From Pohlia nutans (Eukaryota; Streptophyta; Bryopsida; Bryales; Mniaceae): a stretch of DNA of 64,000 nucleotides. The translations under genes and the position numbers were made by a program. The stretch lies in the NCBI GenBank assembly GCA_022496805.1, contig CM040088.1:4960001-5024000 (forward strand). The letters run 5' to 3'. Under the pieces are notes generated by a model. That model saw only the letters and a list, made by a program, of their open reading frames with translations, ran no database searches and was not told the DNA's origin. Of this stretch, positions 48,381 to 59,381 are shown piece after piece. The stretch's first letter is position 1; every line of letters starts with the position of its first letter.

Positions 48381-48720
48381 ATTTTATTTTATTAATTAAT
48401 TCATTTGGAATAAGTATTTGTCGTATTGAAAATGGTAGCATCAATTCAATGTAAAAATAAAAATAAAAAAACTTATAAAAAAACTTGCGAATCATTTTCA
48501 CTAGTATTTTTAGGTATTCCAATTAACCAAAAGCAAATTTTGACCAAAATTAAAAGTGCACGTGCTATTGTGCACTTTTAATGAAATGGGTGTTATTAAT
48601 TATTTTATGTTGAATATCCACAACATAGGATATTTATTGTTTGGTTTGGTGAAAAATATTGACAGTACTCATTTACCTTTAGCATGTGTGAGGCAATCAC
48701 ACTTGAAAGTGACATTTTAA

Positions 48721-49170
48721 CCCTTTAGCGCGCCTGCGCCCACACTAAAGAAATTGGAAGCAATTTTTTGGAAGATAAACAATCACATTTTTCATTCGTC
48801 CAATTTTTTCTTGGTTCTTGGACTAGTTGAATACCATTTTTACGATATGGATTTTCAAAATAAGATATTGTGATTATTTTTTAAACAACATAATTGATTT
48901 ATGTCAAGTTTCATGCTTAGTTCAAAAAATGAGATCTTAAAAATGATTTTCCAAAATAAGTAAAATCACATTATGAAAATTATACCATCTCATAGTGCAT
49001 GTTATTCCAAATTCATTCCAACAGATTTTAATAAAAATTTGTTAATTTGAGGTTTTCATTTGAATTTCAATAGAAAACCTTTGAAAATTAATTCAAAAAA
49101 TATTAATAATTTTTTTGATAGATTCAACCCTACATATGTGATCTACACATTGACATCTACAACTTTATAA
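48721..49170. mobile_element. TTAA-element fragment
   Basis: CCCTTTAGCGCGCCTGCG follows TTAA (48717-48720). The interior matches the reverse of 31159-31692. The other end is missing, so it is truncated near 49170. Confidence 0.65.
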
Positions 49171-49705
49171 AAGTAGGAGTGTGCCACTTGTCATTCTCAT
49201 TTTAGAAATATTACTACTACATAGGAGTTTGTCACTTGTCATTCTCATTTTCATTGATAGTGCTATGTTTCTTTCAAGTGATGAGAGTGACATGAGGTGA
49301 CATGCCATATTTATTTTGAAGTTGTCATATGTCCTTGGAACACTACATTCATTTTTCTTAGAACCTAGACACTATTAAAATCTCTCTAAAATCAAATAGT
49401 TTTTGAGTTGGGAAATAGTGTCATGGACACTAAATAGCCCATTTAGTGTACACCATTTGACTTTTAAAGAAAAAATAGCTTGACCTATCAAAAGTGTGAC
49501 TTAACCGTAGGACCATAGAGACAGGAGATGTACTTTTTATTATTTCTTAGTTGTAGATTCTCTTACAATTTTTCAACAATACAAAGTATTTAAGTTTTCC
49601 ATATTAAAAAATATTGAAAAGAGAATTCAGGTTATCTTTATTATTTTCAAAACAAGCAAAAAGGTTTTTAGTTATCTTTATTTCAAAGAAAGTAAAAAAA
49701 AACTA
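49171..49705. other. gene-free AT-rich spacer
   Basis: Contains a short direct repeat, GCCACTTGTCATTCTCATTT and a near copy at about 49172 and 49230. No gene seen. Confidence 0.4.
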
Positions 49706-49709
49706 TTGT

Positions 49710-50152
49710 AACACCCAATTCGCTAATTTTGCACTTGGCCATATAATCATGCACTTGGCCCCCAAGCGCATTAAAAAAATAGTTTGAAAAAATCTCTTAA
49801 AAACAAAGATTTTTGTCTTTCTACAATCCCCTACACTATAAAGAAACAATTGTTTAATTTATTTCTCATCCTTATCTTTATCTTTTATTTTATCTTTATC
49901 TTATCTTATCTTTTCTTTTGTCTTGTATTTTATTCTTGTCTTCTTTCTTGTCTTCCTCTTGTCTTCCTTCTTCTTTTTCTTCTAGTCTTCCACTTGTCTT
50001 CCTTTTTTTTCTTCACCTTGCCATTTTTGGAGTTTAAACGATAATTTAAAAAATAAAATAAAATTAGGGAGCAGGCTGAATCCAATACAGGCCCTGAAAT
50101 GAAAAATGAAAAAAAAAAAAAAACATGAAGAAAAAAAAAAAAAAAAAAAAAA

Positions 50153-50194
<42 letters not shown>

Positions 50195-50532
50195 CCGGAT
50201 TTTCCGGGCAGGAAGGGTCCGCGCGCGCGGACCCTACTCTTATTTTGACCCTCCCTCCCTCACTCCCCCCTCTCCCCTATATAAACCTTCTCTCACTCTC
50301 CCTCCCTCACACTTTTTCCACCCCTTTTCTTCTCTTGTTCTTCTCCCTCTCTTCCTTCTCCCTTCTCCTCAATATAAAGGAAGGAGAGAGGAGGAAGGAA
50401 GTGTGAGGGAGGAAGAATGTGGGAGGGTTTATATAAGAGAGAGGGGAGAAAATGGAAAGGAGAGGAGGAAAGGAGAGTGAGTCTAAATAAGAGTAGGGTC
50501 CGCGCGCGCGGACCCTCCCTGCCCGGAAAATC

Positions 50533-50569
<37 letters not shown>

Positions 50570-50945
50570 CATTGCAGGGCCTGTATTGGATTCAGCCTGC
50601 TCCCTAATTTTTATTTTATTTTAAATTATCGTTTAAACTCCAAAAATGGCAAGGTGAAGAAAAAAAAGGAAGACAAGTGGAAGACTAGAAGAAAAAGAAG
50701 AAGGAAGACAAGACGAAGACAAGAAAGAAGACAAGGAAAAAAAACAAAATAAAAGAAAAAGAAAAGATAAAGATAAAGATAAGGATAAAAATTAAATTAA
50801 ATAATTGTTTCTTTACAATGAAGAGATTGTAGAAAGACAAAAATCCCTGTTTTTTACAAAAAATTTCAAACAAATTTTTTTAAAGCCAAGTTTGCTCATG
50901 AAATGAGTGCACTTGGCCAAGTGCAAAATTAGGGAATTGGGTGTT
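49710..50945. mobile_element. 1.24-kb hairpin element, AACACCCA ends, TSD TTGT
   Basis: The left end AACACCCAATTCGCTAATTT continues TGCACTTGGCC. The right end is its inverse with one change over 31 bp. A 4-bp direct repeat TTGT lies at 49706-49709 and 50946-50949. Nearly the whole element is self-complementary: 49790-50095 pairs with 50570-50870, poly(A)/poly(T) tracts follow, and the inner ends carry GGGTCCGCGCGCGCGGACCC, itself a palindrome, at about 50216 and 50496. The centre is near 50360. The arms are TC-rich on the left and GA-rich on the right, so long open frames here are low-complexity artefacts. Confidence 0.88.
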
Positions 50946-50949
50946 TTGT

Positions 50950-52199
50950 GTCGTGTTTAGCGCATCGGTAACAATATTTCACAATTTTAACATGGTCAAA
51001 GTTGTTGAATTTTTTACCACATGTTCTCATACTAGTATCATGGGAGATCTTATTGTTAAACATGAAAAATACGTTTCTACTTATTTTGGCTCAATGCACT
51101 AAAAATGGCAGTTTGATGTACTTTGAAAAAATTACCTCTTGTCTTTAAGAAAATAATATCCCACAGATGGAGGGCAAGGTTGGTAAAAAATATTTCTAAA
51201 AGTAGATGTCATTTTTTTGAAAGATTACTCGGAGTTTTTGTCATATTTCACATAAATTACTTCTTGAAATTGCCAAAATGTTGAAAAGTACCATTTATCA
51301 CATTTTAAAATATTTTTTAGGTAATTAAGTGTGAATTTTAGAGAAAGAAAGAGTTGCTCTTGTAATCAAATCCATTCTAAATCACTCTCAAATGATATGG
51401 AACAAGGACTTGCAAACCTATGGGAATTCTTATTACACTATATTTTTAGTACATTTTAATGCACGATTGAGCACATCAAATGATCTTAGTTTGAAAAGTG
51501 TTTGACTAAGAAAATTTAGAAGGTCGAGTTATCTTCCACTTCTAAAACAAATTTGTGATTTGAGTTTTATGCATGAAATATGGAAAATTTTGAGTAAGAT
51601 TGTTGAAAGATGTGCATGAATTGAATGATAAGAAAATGTGTTGTGATCAGATTTTTGGGGCTCAATTGTGCATGGTAGACTAACTTACTTTGAGATTTTT
51701 TCAAGAAGAAAAGTTTCACCTCCAATTAAAATTTTGTGATTTGAAGTCCTTTTGCCCAACTTATGCACATTTACAGAAAACAAATATGACTGGTGAATGA
51801 ATGAGATGACAAGAAGTGAGGAGTTGTATTGTACAATCCCTATGCTTTTTATAAATATGTATAAATTGGAAAATTTTGTAGCGTGCATTTGGAACGTTAG
51901 AAATAGGCACAATATTAGTTATTCTTCAACCTACATTACAGAACTAGGTTTTTTGAAAGTAATGCACATTGAAAAGTGGCAGTAGTTTGTAAAACAACGA
52001 ACAACCGGATCAAAAATAACAATTCCCTAAAAATTATGCAAAACTAGAAGCCATGAGGACAACAACTGAATTAAAATTGCACACGCCATAGACGCTCATA
52101 TGCACATACTCATACATATAATAGAAATGGTTGCGCGATAACAATATTGTTATATCAATTGTGACTGAATTTCTTTATGGAGATTAATGTATTTAAATT
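50950..52199. other. gene-free AT-rich spacer
   Basis: No recognisable gene or bounded repeat. Confidence 0.4.
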
Positions 52200-52704
52200 C
52201 GTCGTATGCAATTTTTTAGACCACCTTGAACTACAAATGTAAATGCAAATGCAAATGCAAATGAAAATATGTATTTCAAGGGTACTTTTGAATTGTGATC
52301 TTACAATTTTTTCATGAATCATTTCAACATGACATGAAGCATAAAAATTCACAACTCATCCCCTTTTCACAATGTTCATACATGTATGTAGTTATCTTGC
52401 CATAGAATTTGGTGGTATTTTTGGGATTGCAAAAAGTGCCTTGATATTTATAATCATCATTCAGATTATGGACAATTGGCTTTTGATAGACACATTTAAG
52501 ACTAGAAAATTTGGAGAATTTTTGAGTTTTCACCTCTAAATAGAGAAGTTGTTTACATTCTAAAAATGGAAACACATACTATTTTTGTTATGTATGATGC
52601 TTGACAAAGAAAACCTGTAAATATCCTTCTTCATTTTTAAATATTCGTGGTCAAAGTGCTTTGAAAATGAAAAAAACCCAACGCTTTGAGTATGGGTATG
52701 TCGT
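52200..52704. mobile_element. TTAA-element right-part fragment, subfamily 1
   Basis: The order of motifs GACATGAAGCATAAAAATTC, ACTCATCCCCTTTT, TACATGTATGTAG and TTGCAAAAAGTGC follows the right halves of 8442-9013 and 20706-21272. It ends before TTAA at 52705-52708. Confidence 0.6.
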
Positions 52705-53576
52705 TTAACCCCTAAACGCCCACAAGGACACATTGTGTCCAAGAATAATTTTATTACTCTAATAACTTATTTGGATCCCATAATTTAAACTCAATTTAAA
52801 CTAGAGAATTGTAGATGTCAATTTTGAGAACACAATTTTTTTTTAAGATGTACAATTATGTTGATCGATCCCCTGGGAAAAAATTAAAACTTCAGTGTAG
52901 GTGAACTTAGGACATGGTAGTTAGGGAGGTTGATGACCTGGCTACCGGCCCTTCTCGGTTCCTGCATATTGTCAATAGAGCTCTAGGATCCGTACCTCAA
53001 AAAAAGCCCTTGTAGAGGCTTCGATCTTTCTTCCACTAAGCACTGGCGGATGCTTACCCCGACAAGAGCTACGTCTGTGATATGTCTTGAGTTTGGAGTG
53101 AATTTGGCTTCCACTGGAACAAGTGCAATTTCAAACAGCTACTCCAAGTGCCTCAAATCGTGTTTCCTCACAAGTACCAAAACCTACACAATCCCTCCGT
53201 TAGGGATTACGCTACACAATCCCTCCGTCGAATCAATGGTCCATCATTAAGGGAGTTTTTCATGCTCTGAACGCTCGAGGAATCTTAGCACGTTTTGGAG
53301 TTTTTATGAAGAAACTAGGGTACCATTTCGTTTCTCTCATTTCTATCATGCGAATAATTATGTGCAGATACGTGAGATTTCATCTTGCAATTTGCAAAAG
53401 CCCAAAAATGGAACAATCTCTTTAGAGTTTAGGGTGAGAAATAGCTGGATTGTTATTGCTTTTGGACTGTGTTGTGGAGGTGGTGCGAAAGAAGAAGGAC
53501 CAACGCACAATTGTACCGCCGCTCCAAAATTCAAGCTATCTGCTCAACCTAATGATCATGATATGTTCCTTGATTA

Positions 53577-54065
53577 TTGGCAGTAGCTTATCTCAACAAA
53601 AGCACAAACAATGTCCGTGTAGTGAAAGCCTTGATATGTGCGGGATTTTATTTGTACATTGTACGAGTGTTGCACCCAAAGAAGACATATGTGCAAACAG
53701 AAGGTGGAGCTATGGTGAAAACTGATGGTGCCTACGAGCTCTGTTTCTTCATCAAGGAAGATAGTCGGATGTATCTCCATCCCTCAAGTGTGAATTTCCC
53801 TGTGGGCATTTTTGAGAGCCCCTGGGCGGTGTAAACCGAGAAAGTGAAGACATCTATGGTTTTCCTTCGAGAGAGTACCATGATCCCAACCTATGCTCTG
53901 TTTCTCTTCGACAGTGAAATCAGAGTGAAGCACAAGCGGCAATCCATCACTATTGACGATTGGCTCCAGTTCGAAGCCCCATATTGCATTGCAGTTCTGG
54001 TTCACAAGTTGACTCCATCCTCTTCTAGACAAAAGCCAGCATCCCTCCTCTTGGACTGCTATTAA
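53577..54065 (+). pseudogene. DExH-box RNA helicase fragment (C-terminal OB-fold region)
   Basis: The frame encodes VKALICAGFY, HPKKTYVQTEGGA and LHPSSVNFPVG, then, past an in-frame stop at 53832-53834, KVKTSMVFLRESTMIPTYAL, FDSEIRVKHK and DDWLQFEAP. This order matches the C-terminal OB-fold region of plant DExH-box helicases related to DHX36 and Arabidopsis DExH1/DExH3. After about 54005 the family match continues only in another frame, so a frameshift is likely. The helicase core motifs are absent. No intron is seen. It lies inside a candidate TTAA-flanked element, so capture or a processed copy are both possible. Confidence 0.85.
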
Positions 54066-55140
54066 GAGGAAAGGTGCAATTGTGAACTGTCGGATCCGAC
54101 AGTTGCAAATGTATCGACGGTGATTCTGCACAAAACGAGTGGTTTTGAGTTTCTAAATCCATCTTCAGAAGAAAACAATGTGAGTGCTACTTTTTGAGTT
54201 TTGGAGTTTCTAGCACTCCCAGCTCTTTAACATCAATCTCTGTAATATCACATGATTTGTTCTCTCTCACCCACTTTGCACACACTTTGTTGTTCCAAAA
54301 GAAGTTGTGATAATAAAAAGCTAGACAACTGTGGAAAGGGTTAGCCAACTAACTTTAGTGACTTCTTTTATTTCACTTTAACATGCAACAATATTGATTG
54401 TTACATTGTTAGAGAGCTTTGTATAATCATGTGCATATTGGATGTTTAGACTATGATCATAAACCGGATTGGCAATTAGGGTTGTGTGAATTAGATAGGT
54501 GAATAGTGGTAATTAGGGTTGTGTGAATCCGTTTTCAGATGGCACAAGGATCAATGGTGGATCTTCCTCTTTGGTTAGCTCAAAACCTAATTCAACGACA
54601 AATTGTAAATGTAATGTTCTCGATCTCTTTAACACAATGTATGTTGTCTGTTTAGAGTTTAGATGTTTTGGAGTGATGCTTTAACAAATCAATGCTAAAA
54701 GTGAGTTGCTGGTATAAGTAACTGGTTGGTCCGGTCATCACCAAGAATTGCATCCAAAGAACAATCTTTCGGATTCAATCATTGTTGTTGTATTTGGTTT
54801 TAGAACACCATTTTTTGTGAGCACCTACATACAATACATCTTTGTATGCCTCAGAAATTACAAACGCTAATCATAGTTCTAGAATTTATGAGAATTTTTG
54901 CAGTGAATGACCTGTTAATTTTGCTCAAAATTTTTAGAAAACAATTAATGATCAAACTTTATAATCATGTAATCCATATGGTAGATTGTCTTGAAAATTG
55001 ATACATAGTCTCATGACTAGGTCTTCTTTAAGCTTCAACGATGAAATTTTCTACATGAACACCAATTAAGAGATATAGATGCATTCTTGAAAGCATCACA
55101 AGAAGTGATAATATTTCAAGGATAAGCATGGTCGTTTAGG
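54066..55140. other. gene-free sequence downstream of the helicase fragment
   Basis: No gene recognised. GGTAATTAGGGTTGTGTGAA and a near copy occur at about 54472 and 54508, a short direct repeat. Confidence 0.35.
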
Positions 55141-55153
55141 GGTTAAGGGTTAA

Positions 55154-55710
55154 CCCTTAAAGGACCAACGATTCAATTTTTTTATGGTTTTTGGTCAAAG
55201 GCCCTCAAAATCAAGTGTTTTAGCTTTGTTGGAGTTGGTGTTTTCATTAAATGTTTAAATGAGTTATGATACATCTTTTGACCGTTAGGATTGGAGAATA
55301 TACTTTACTTGAAGATTTTACACCGTTGAGAAATCTGAAATTTGAGTGTTCAAAATACAAAGGACTTTTCTAAGGATGCTCCAATCATGAGTATCTTTTA
55401 ATTTCTTCCTCGATTTCTTCACTTTCAATTTTTTTAACTACTTGGAAACACAAGTTTTATCTATCTTAAATATAGTTTTTTGATATTAAATTTGACAAAA
55501 ATATATTTATTTTGAATTTTCATCTTGTTTACATGATAAAATTTGTAAATATTTCAAACATCTTCCAATTATGTTGAAATTTTTGTCATACTTCCATAAT
55601 GTTGATGACTATTTATGAAAAATTATAAATCATACAATGTGATATTTCAAGTATGCAAATTGTAAGGCTTTGACTTTTACAAAACATGTGAGGACCTTTA
55701 GGGGTAAGGG
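55154..55710. mobile_element. TTAA-flanked MITE, subfamily 2
   Basis: Starts CCCTTAAAGGACC after TTAA (55150-55153). The right end inverse reads CCCTTACCCCTAAAGGTCC, before TTAA (55711-55714). It aligns through most of its length with 10747-11268. Confidence 0.82.
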
Positions 55711-55755
55711 TTAAACTTGAAGTTCAAATAATATGACTAACCCTTTACTGCATAA

Positions 55756-56139
55756 GTCAACTTAGGAAGGATCATCTTGATGTTAAAATCGGTGATGTAG
55801 GGATTAGTGCCATTTTGATGTAATTTTGATGTCAATTTGATATAAGCTTCACATCCATGTGGTATAAGTCATTCTAATGTAAGGTTAACATGCATCATTT
55901 TCATGTTAAGTTTACATCATTTTGACTTGGGGCATGTTAAGTTTGTATCATTTTAACATCAAAATAGCGCCAATTCCTGTGAAATCCCATCTCGGGATAA
56001 AATGAAAGATAACCAGGGGGCCCGAAGGCAAGGTGACCGCTAATTCCCAAATTACAATAATGGAGCTAATTCCTACATCACTGTGACATATGTCATTTTG
56101 ATGTCATTTTGACATCAAGATGACCCTTCCTAAGTTTAC
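55756..56139. mobile_element. 384-bp MITE
   Basis: The left end GTCAACTTAGGAAGGATCAT continues CTTGATGT and is mirrored by the right end with two differences. Inner stretches also pair (GATGTAGGGATTAG with CTAATTCCTACATC). The interior has many ATTTTGATGT-like repeats. Target duplication unclear. Confidence 0.75.
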
Positions 56140-56354
56140 TGATGTGGAATCTATTCCAAAGGGGACTTCCCGCCAAGGACAAGAGTAGTCCGATGGGTTC
56201 TCATGTAGGCGCCACGGAAGAGCCCTTGCACCAGTTCTGCATTTGCGGGGACATGGAAACTGACCCTTGAAGAAGTGAAACCTTCACTGAGTTAGGGTTT
56301 TGAGCAACGTTGTGCAGAAGAATCCTTTGCGCGAGCTCGGAGAAAAAGCAGCTA

Positions 56355-56518
56355 TGGCGGACCTTGTTGTTTCCTCGGCAGCTGCGACGGCGACAACGAC
56401 AACTCCGCGTCTCTTCTTCTGCGGTGCTTCTTCTTATTACAGTCCCTCGAGTGAATGCCCGTCGTCGTCGTCTCGGTTGTTGCTCCTGCCCCCTTATAAG
56501 AGGCACCCCTTGCACTGA
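56355..56518 (+). promoter_or_regulatory. upstream open frame in the EMSY-LIKE leader
   Basis: ATGGCGGACCTTG starts a short frame (MADLVVSSAAATATTTTPRL) ending at 56518. The same start and a related Ala/Thr-rich beginning occur in the other arm near 43289. Position upstream of the main frame suggests a leader uORF or an alternative first exon. Not proven to be translated. Confidence 0.4.
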
Positions 56519-56799
56519 GTGCTCTTCTTTTACTTTCTTAACGTACTTAGGGCTTTTTCCCCCTAATATATATACCCCTAGTTATGTGCTATAAGCCCCC
56601 CCGGCTGCGACGGCTGTTGTTGGCGAGGCGGTCGCGGTTTTTGGGAGTTCCGTGAGGTCGGTTGCCACTGGTAGCGGTGTTTCTCTTTTCGAGGTACCAA
56701 ACCCTAGCCTTCGCTTCTTTGCTTTTCCCGCCTTTTTATTCGTCCGTTACGCCAGTGCACGAAGGGCTCGTTGGCGAGAAGATGCGCATTTTTTAGTTA

Positions 56800-57240
56800 G
56801 TTGCGGAGGTTTTAGGTTTTTTTGGCCCAGCCTGGCGACGAAGATTTTTTGGAAGCGAGAGGCGCCGGGATTTGGTTCTTCAGATTTTAGGTTTTTCGGT
56901 GGTTTCTCAAGTTTTATGGCTCCCAGGATTTTTGCTTTTTATTCAAAGACGGACTCAATGAAACCACTAGCATGTAGAGGAGTTGGCGACGTTTGCGCAC
57001 GTTGTTACGGGGTTTTACACTCTTAGCCAGCTGCGGAGTTTGAGTTTTTTTTGCCCCTCGTTACGAACCTGGCGACGGAGATTTTTGACGTTGTGCAAGC
57101 GGGAGGTGTGGGGATTTAGTTCTTCATAGTCTAGGTTTATCGGTACCGCAGGAATATGGTTTCTCAAGTTTTATGGCCCCGAAGATTTTTGCTTTATATT
57201 CAGAGATGGACGCCGCGAAATCAGTAGCAATTCAGGAGGA
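56800..57240 (+). repeat. ~235-bp tandem duplication in the EMSY-LIKE leader
   Basis: GGTTTCTCAAGTTTTATGGC followed by GATTTTTGCTTT occurs near 56902 and again near 57158. CCTGGCGACG, GGGATTTGGTTCTTC-like and TAGGTTT motifs repeat in the same order. The left arm has one unit only. Confidence 0.8.
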
Positions 57241-57830
57241 CAGGACTTCCGAGCTGCTCTTGGTGTCGGAATGTTATGAACTGCTGTTACTAGGGTACTG
57301 GCAGGTTTCCAAGCATTTCGCACTTTTTGCGATTATTTGGACCGTGAAGGAGCTTGCAATTTCACGATCATTGGATGAAGTCTAGGAAATTGTTCGCTCT
57401 TACATGGGTGCAGAGAACATGACTTCTGGATTCTGAGGCGATTCCTATTTGGGTTTATTCCGGTGGTGGTTTAGAGTAGTCCGCAGGCATATCTCATCGC
57501 GCACTTTGCGTTTACAATTTTCCATTATCGTGCAGTGGTTTACTGGTTACGCGACCTTCGTACACGTCGCACCTTTTAGTTATTTTTTCCCTCATAGCCT
57601 CCTTCCTGCTAAGCTAAGCATTATCTTGTGTTGTAGATTAGTATTTCCTGTCCAGTGATGAATTCAGCCACACCGACGAATGCTGCAACCCTAATGCACT
57701 GAAAGTTTCTACCCGCTACACTTTTCTCGCACATAGGATTTTATTTCCCCTCTTGGTACTAACACTCGCAGTGGTGGACGCTTGTGTAACGCAGTTGCGA
57801 AAAGAATATATCAATATTGGAACTACTGGC

Positions 57831-59381
57831 ATGATGGTGTACAACCAGTCGGACAGCGATGGAACGGACGATGACGACCTCCCCCCTACCCAGGTGGTTC
57901 GGCCTCAGAGTGTTAGAAAGGGTCGGCCCAGTGGCAATGGAAAACCGTCGAACTCCTTCCACATTGACCAGCAGATTCGTGAGCTTGAGCTGGATGCGTA
58001 TCTTTCCCTGCTCAGGGCGTTCAGTGCGCAATCGGAGGTTATTACTTGGACCAAGGAAGGGCTTATGTCTAATATGAGGAAGGAGCTGAGAGTGGAAGAC
58101 GAGCTGCACAGAGAGATGTTGGGAAACGTTTCAAATGATGAGACGATTAGAAGGATTAGGACTTGGAGACAAACGGGAGAGGACCCTAGCATGCCCCTCC
58201 ACCATCGAGACACTTCCCCGAGTCCTGCCGTGTCTCAAAGTAGGAAAAGACAAAAGGTAGGCAATGTTGGTCAAATCCTCCCTCCCCCTGCCCCTCTGCT
58301 GAAACCTGCACCTCAGAGCCTACCTTCAGCTTCGGGGGGACGTGGGCTGTCTAGCGGAAAGAAGTCCCGGAGCAAAGGCGTTGCCGATGCACTTGTGGTA
58401 CCTAACAGAGGCGTTGGGACCCCAGGGCCGCCTTCGGGCAGGGGGGGAGTGGGCAGCGGGAGGGGGGCGACGGGTTGGAGGAATAACAAGGGTGCGGGTC
58501 CGTCCACAGATTTGCGTGTTGAGAACTGGGTGGGTCGGAAGCTCCGAATTAGGTGGCCGGAAGACAACATACACTACGAGGCGTTGATTGTAGATTACAA
58601 CAAGGAGGACATGTTGCATTGCCTTGCATATTACAGCGGTACTCAGGATGAGAGTCACGAGTGGGTGGATCTGAAGGCAATGGACAGAAGCGAAATACAA
58701 TGGCTGGCGGATCCGAGAACGGACCCTGTGATATTGGACGGCAAGGTCCCGAATCTGGGTGCCCCGGAACGAGGAGCCGGAAGGGGCGCGAAACGGGGCA
58801 GAGGGGCTTACGGAGGCGTAGTGGGAAGGCCGAAAGGGAGCGGTCAAAGAGGAAGACCTGCAAACGACAAGAGTGCAGTGGCACCGACGCCACAGTCGAG
58901 ACCGTGGAGAGGAGGGGCTCCTGTGGAAGAGGACAGGAACGGGACAGACGAGAAAGGTCGGCGAACATACATACAGTACCCGGAAGCTGAGATAGGGGCA
59001 CTTGTGAAGGAGTGCAGCGATCTGGAACACATGAAGGACATGGAAAAGCTGGAGGTGGTGAGACAGTCGGCCAGGGAATACGAGGAGATGCTACAGAAGG
59101 GGTTGGCGACGCTGGCAGAATACTCGGACGATGGGAGTGAGGATGAGAGAGTAGACGTAGTGGACTCTCCTGTTCACTCCGTGGGATTGGAGAAAGAGCC
59201 CCACAGCGTTCAGGATACAGGGAATCGTCTGGAGGAGAGCGACGAAGATGATGATACGGGTGGGGACAGGAGAGACGAGGGGTCGGAGGGGAACAACAGG
59301 GGCGCAGAGAGGGAAGGTGCGTCTGATGCGGAATTGGACAATGCAGACGACGATGGGGATGGAGACGGAGACGACAGGTAG
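57831..59381 (+). CDS. EML: EMSY-LIKE protein (ENT + Agenet/Tudor), copy 2
   Basis: An uninterrupted 516-aa frame starting at the ATG at 57831. Domain layout is as in copy 1: ENT at about 47-115, Agenet/Tudor at about 231-285, then a Gly/Arg-rich region with RGRP-type motifs and an acidic C-terminus (DDGDGDGDDR). The frame is open for 26 codons further upstream, but an in-frame stop at about 57639 and the family start motif favour 57831. It differs from copy 1 at residues 25 and 286; only one further base change in the coding region was seen. Likely nuclear, recognising modified chromatin, by family. Both copies appear intact, so either or both may be expressed. Confidence 0.92.
   Translation: MMVYNQSDSDGTDDDDLPPTQVVRPQSVRKGRPSGNGKPSNSFHIDQQIRELELDAYLSLLRAFSAQSEVITWTKEGLMSNMRKELRVEDELHREMLGNVSNDETIRRIRTWRQTGEDPSMPLHHRDTSPSPAVSQSRKRQKVGNVGQILPPPAPLLKPAPQSLPSASGGRGLSSGKKSRSKGVADALVVPNRGVGTPGPPSGRGGVGSGRGATGWRNNKGAGPSTDLRVENWVGRKLRIRWPEDNIHYEALIVDYNKEDMLHCLAYYSGTQDESHEWVDLKAMDRSEIQWLADPRTDPVILDGKVPNLGAPERGAGRGAKRGRGAYGGVVGRPKGSGQRGRPANDKSAVAPTPQSRPWRGGAPVEEDRNGTDEKGRRTYIQYPEAEIGALVKECSDLEHMKDMEKLEVVRQSAREYEEMLQKGLATLAEYSDDGSEDERVDVVDSPVHSVGLEKEPHSVQDTGNRLEESDEDDDTGGDRRDEGSEGNNRGAEREGASDAELDNADDDGDGDGDDR

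Larger units (their letters stand above)
44830..48594. mobile_element. 3.77-kb non-coding element, AACACCCA ends, TSD ATTA
   Basis: The left end AACACCCATTTCGTTAAAAG continues GTGCAC. The right end is its inverse with one change over about 26 bp. A perfect 4-bp direct repeat ATTA lies at 44826-44829 and 48595-48598. The right end has an additional internal palindrome around GTGCACGTGC. The interior holds CATATG palindromes, a truncated TTAA element (from 45980) and a GC-rich segment (46150-47160) that looks foreign to the element. No transposase is visible. The ends match those of 49710-50945. A 4-bp target duplication occurs in groups such as Sola and Ginger, but I cannot assign it. Confidence 0.8.
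52709..55142. mobile_element. candidate TTAA-flanked element carrying a helicase gene fragment
   Basis: CCCCTAAACG follows TTAA at 52705-52708, and its exact inverse CGTTTAGGGG precedes TTAA at 55143-55146. If these are the two ends of one element, it is 2.43 kb long and contains the broken DExH-box helicase fragment. The inverted ends are only about 10 bp, so two independent elements cannot be excluded. Confidence 0.5.

Noticed and set aside
50106..50752. Lys/Phe-rich and Ser/Pro-rich open frames around the poly(A)/poly(T) tracts
   Set aside because: They are translations of homopolymers and purine/pyrimidine arms of a hairpin element, present in mirrored form on both strands.
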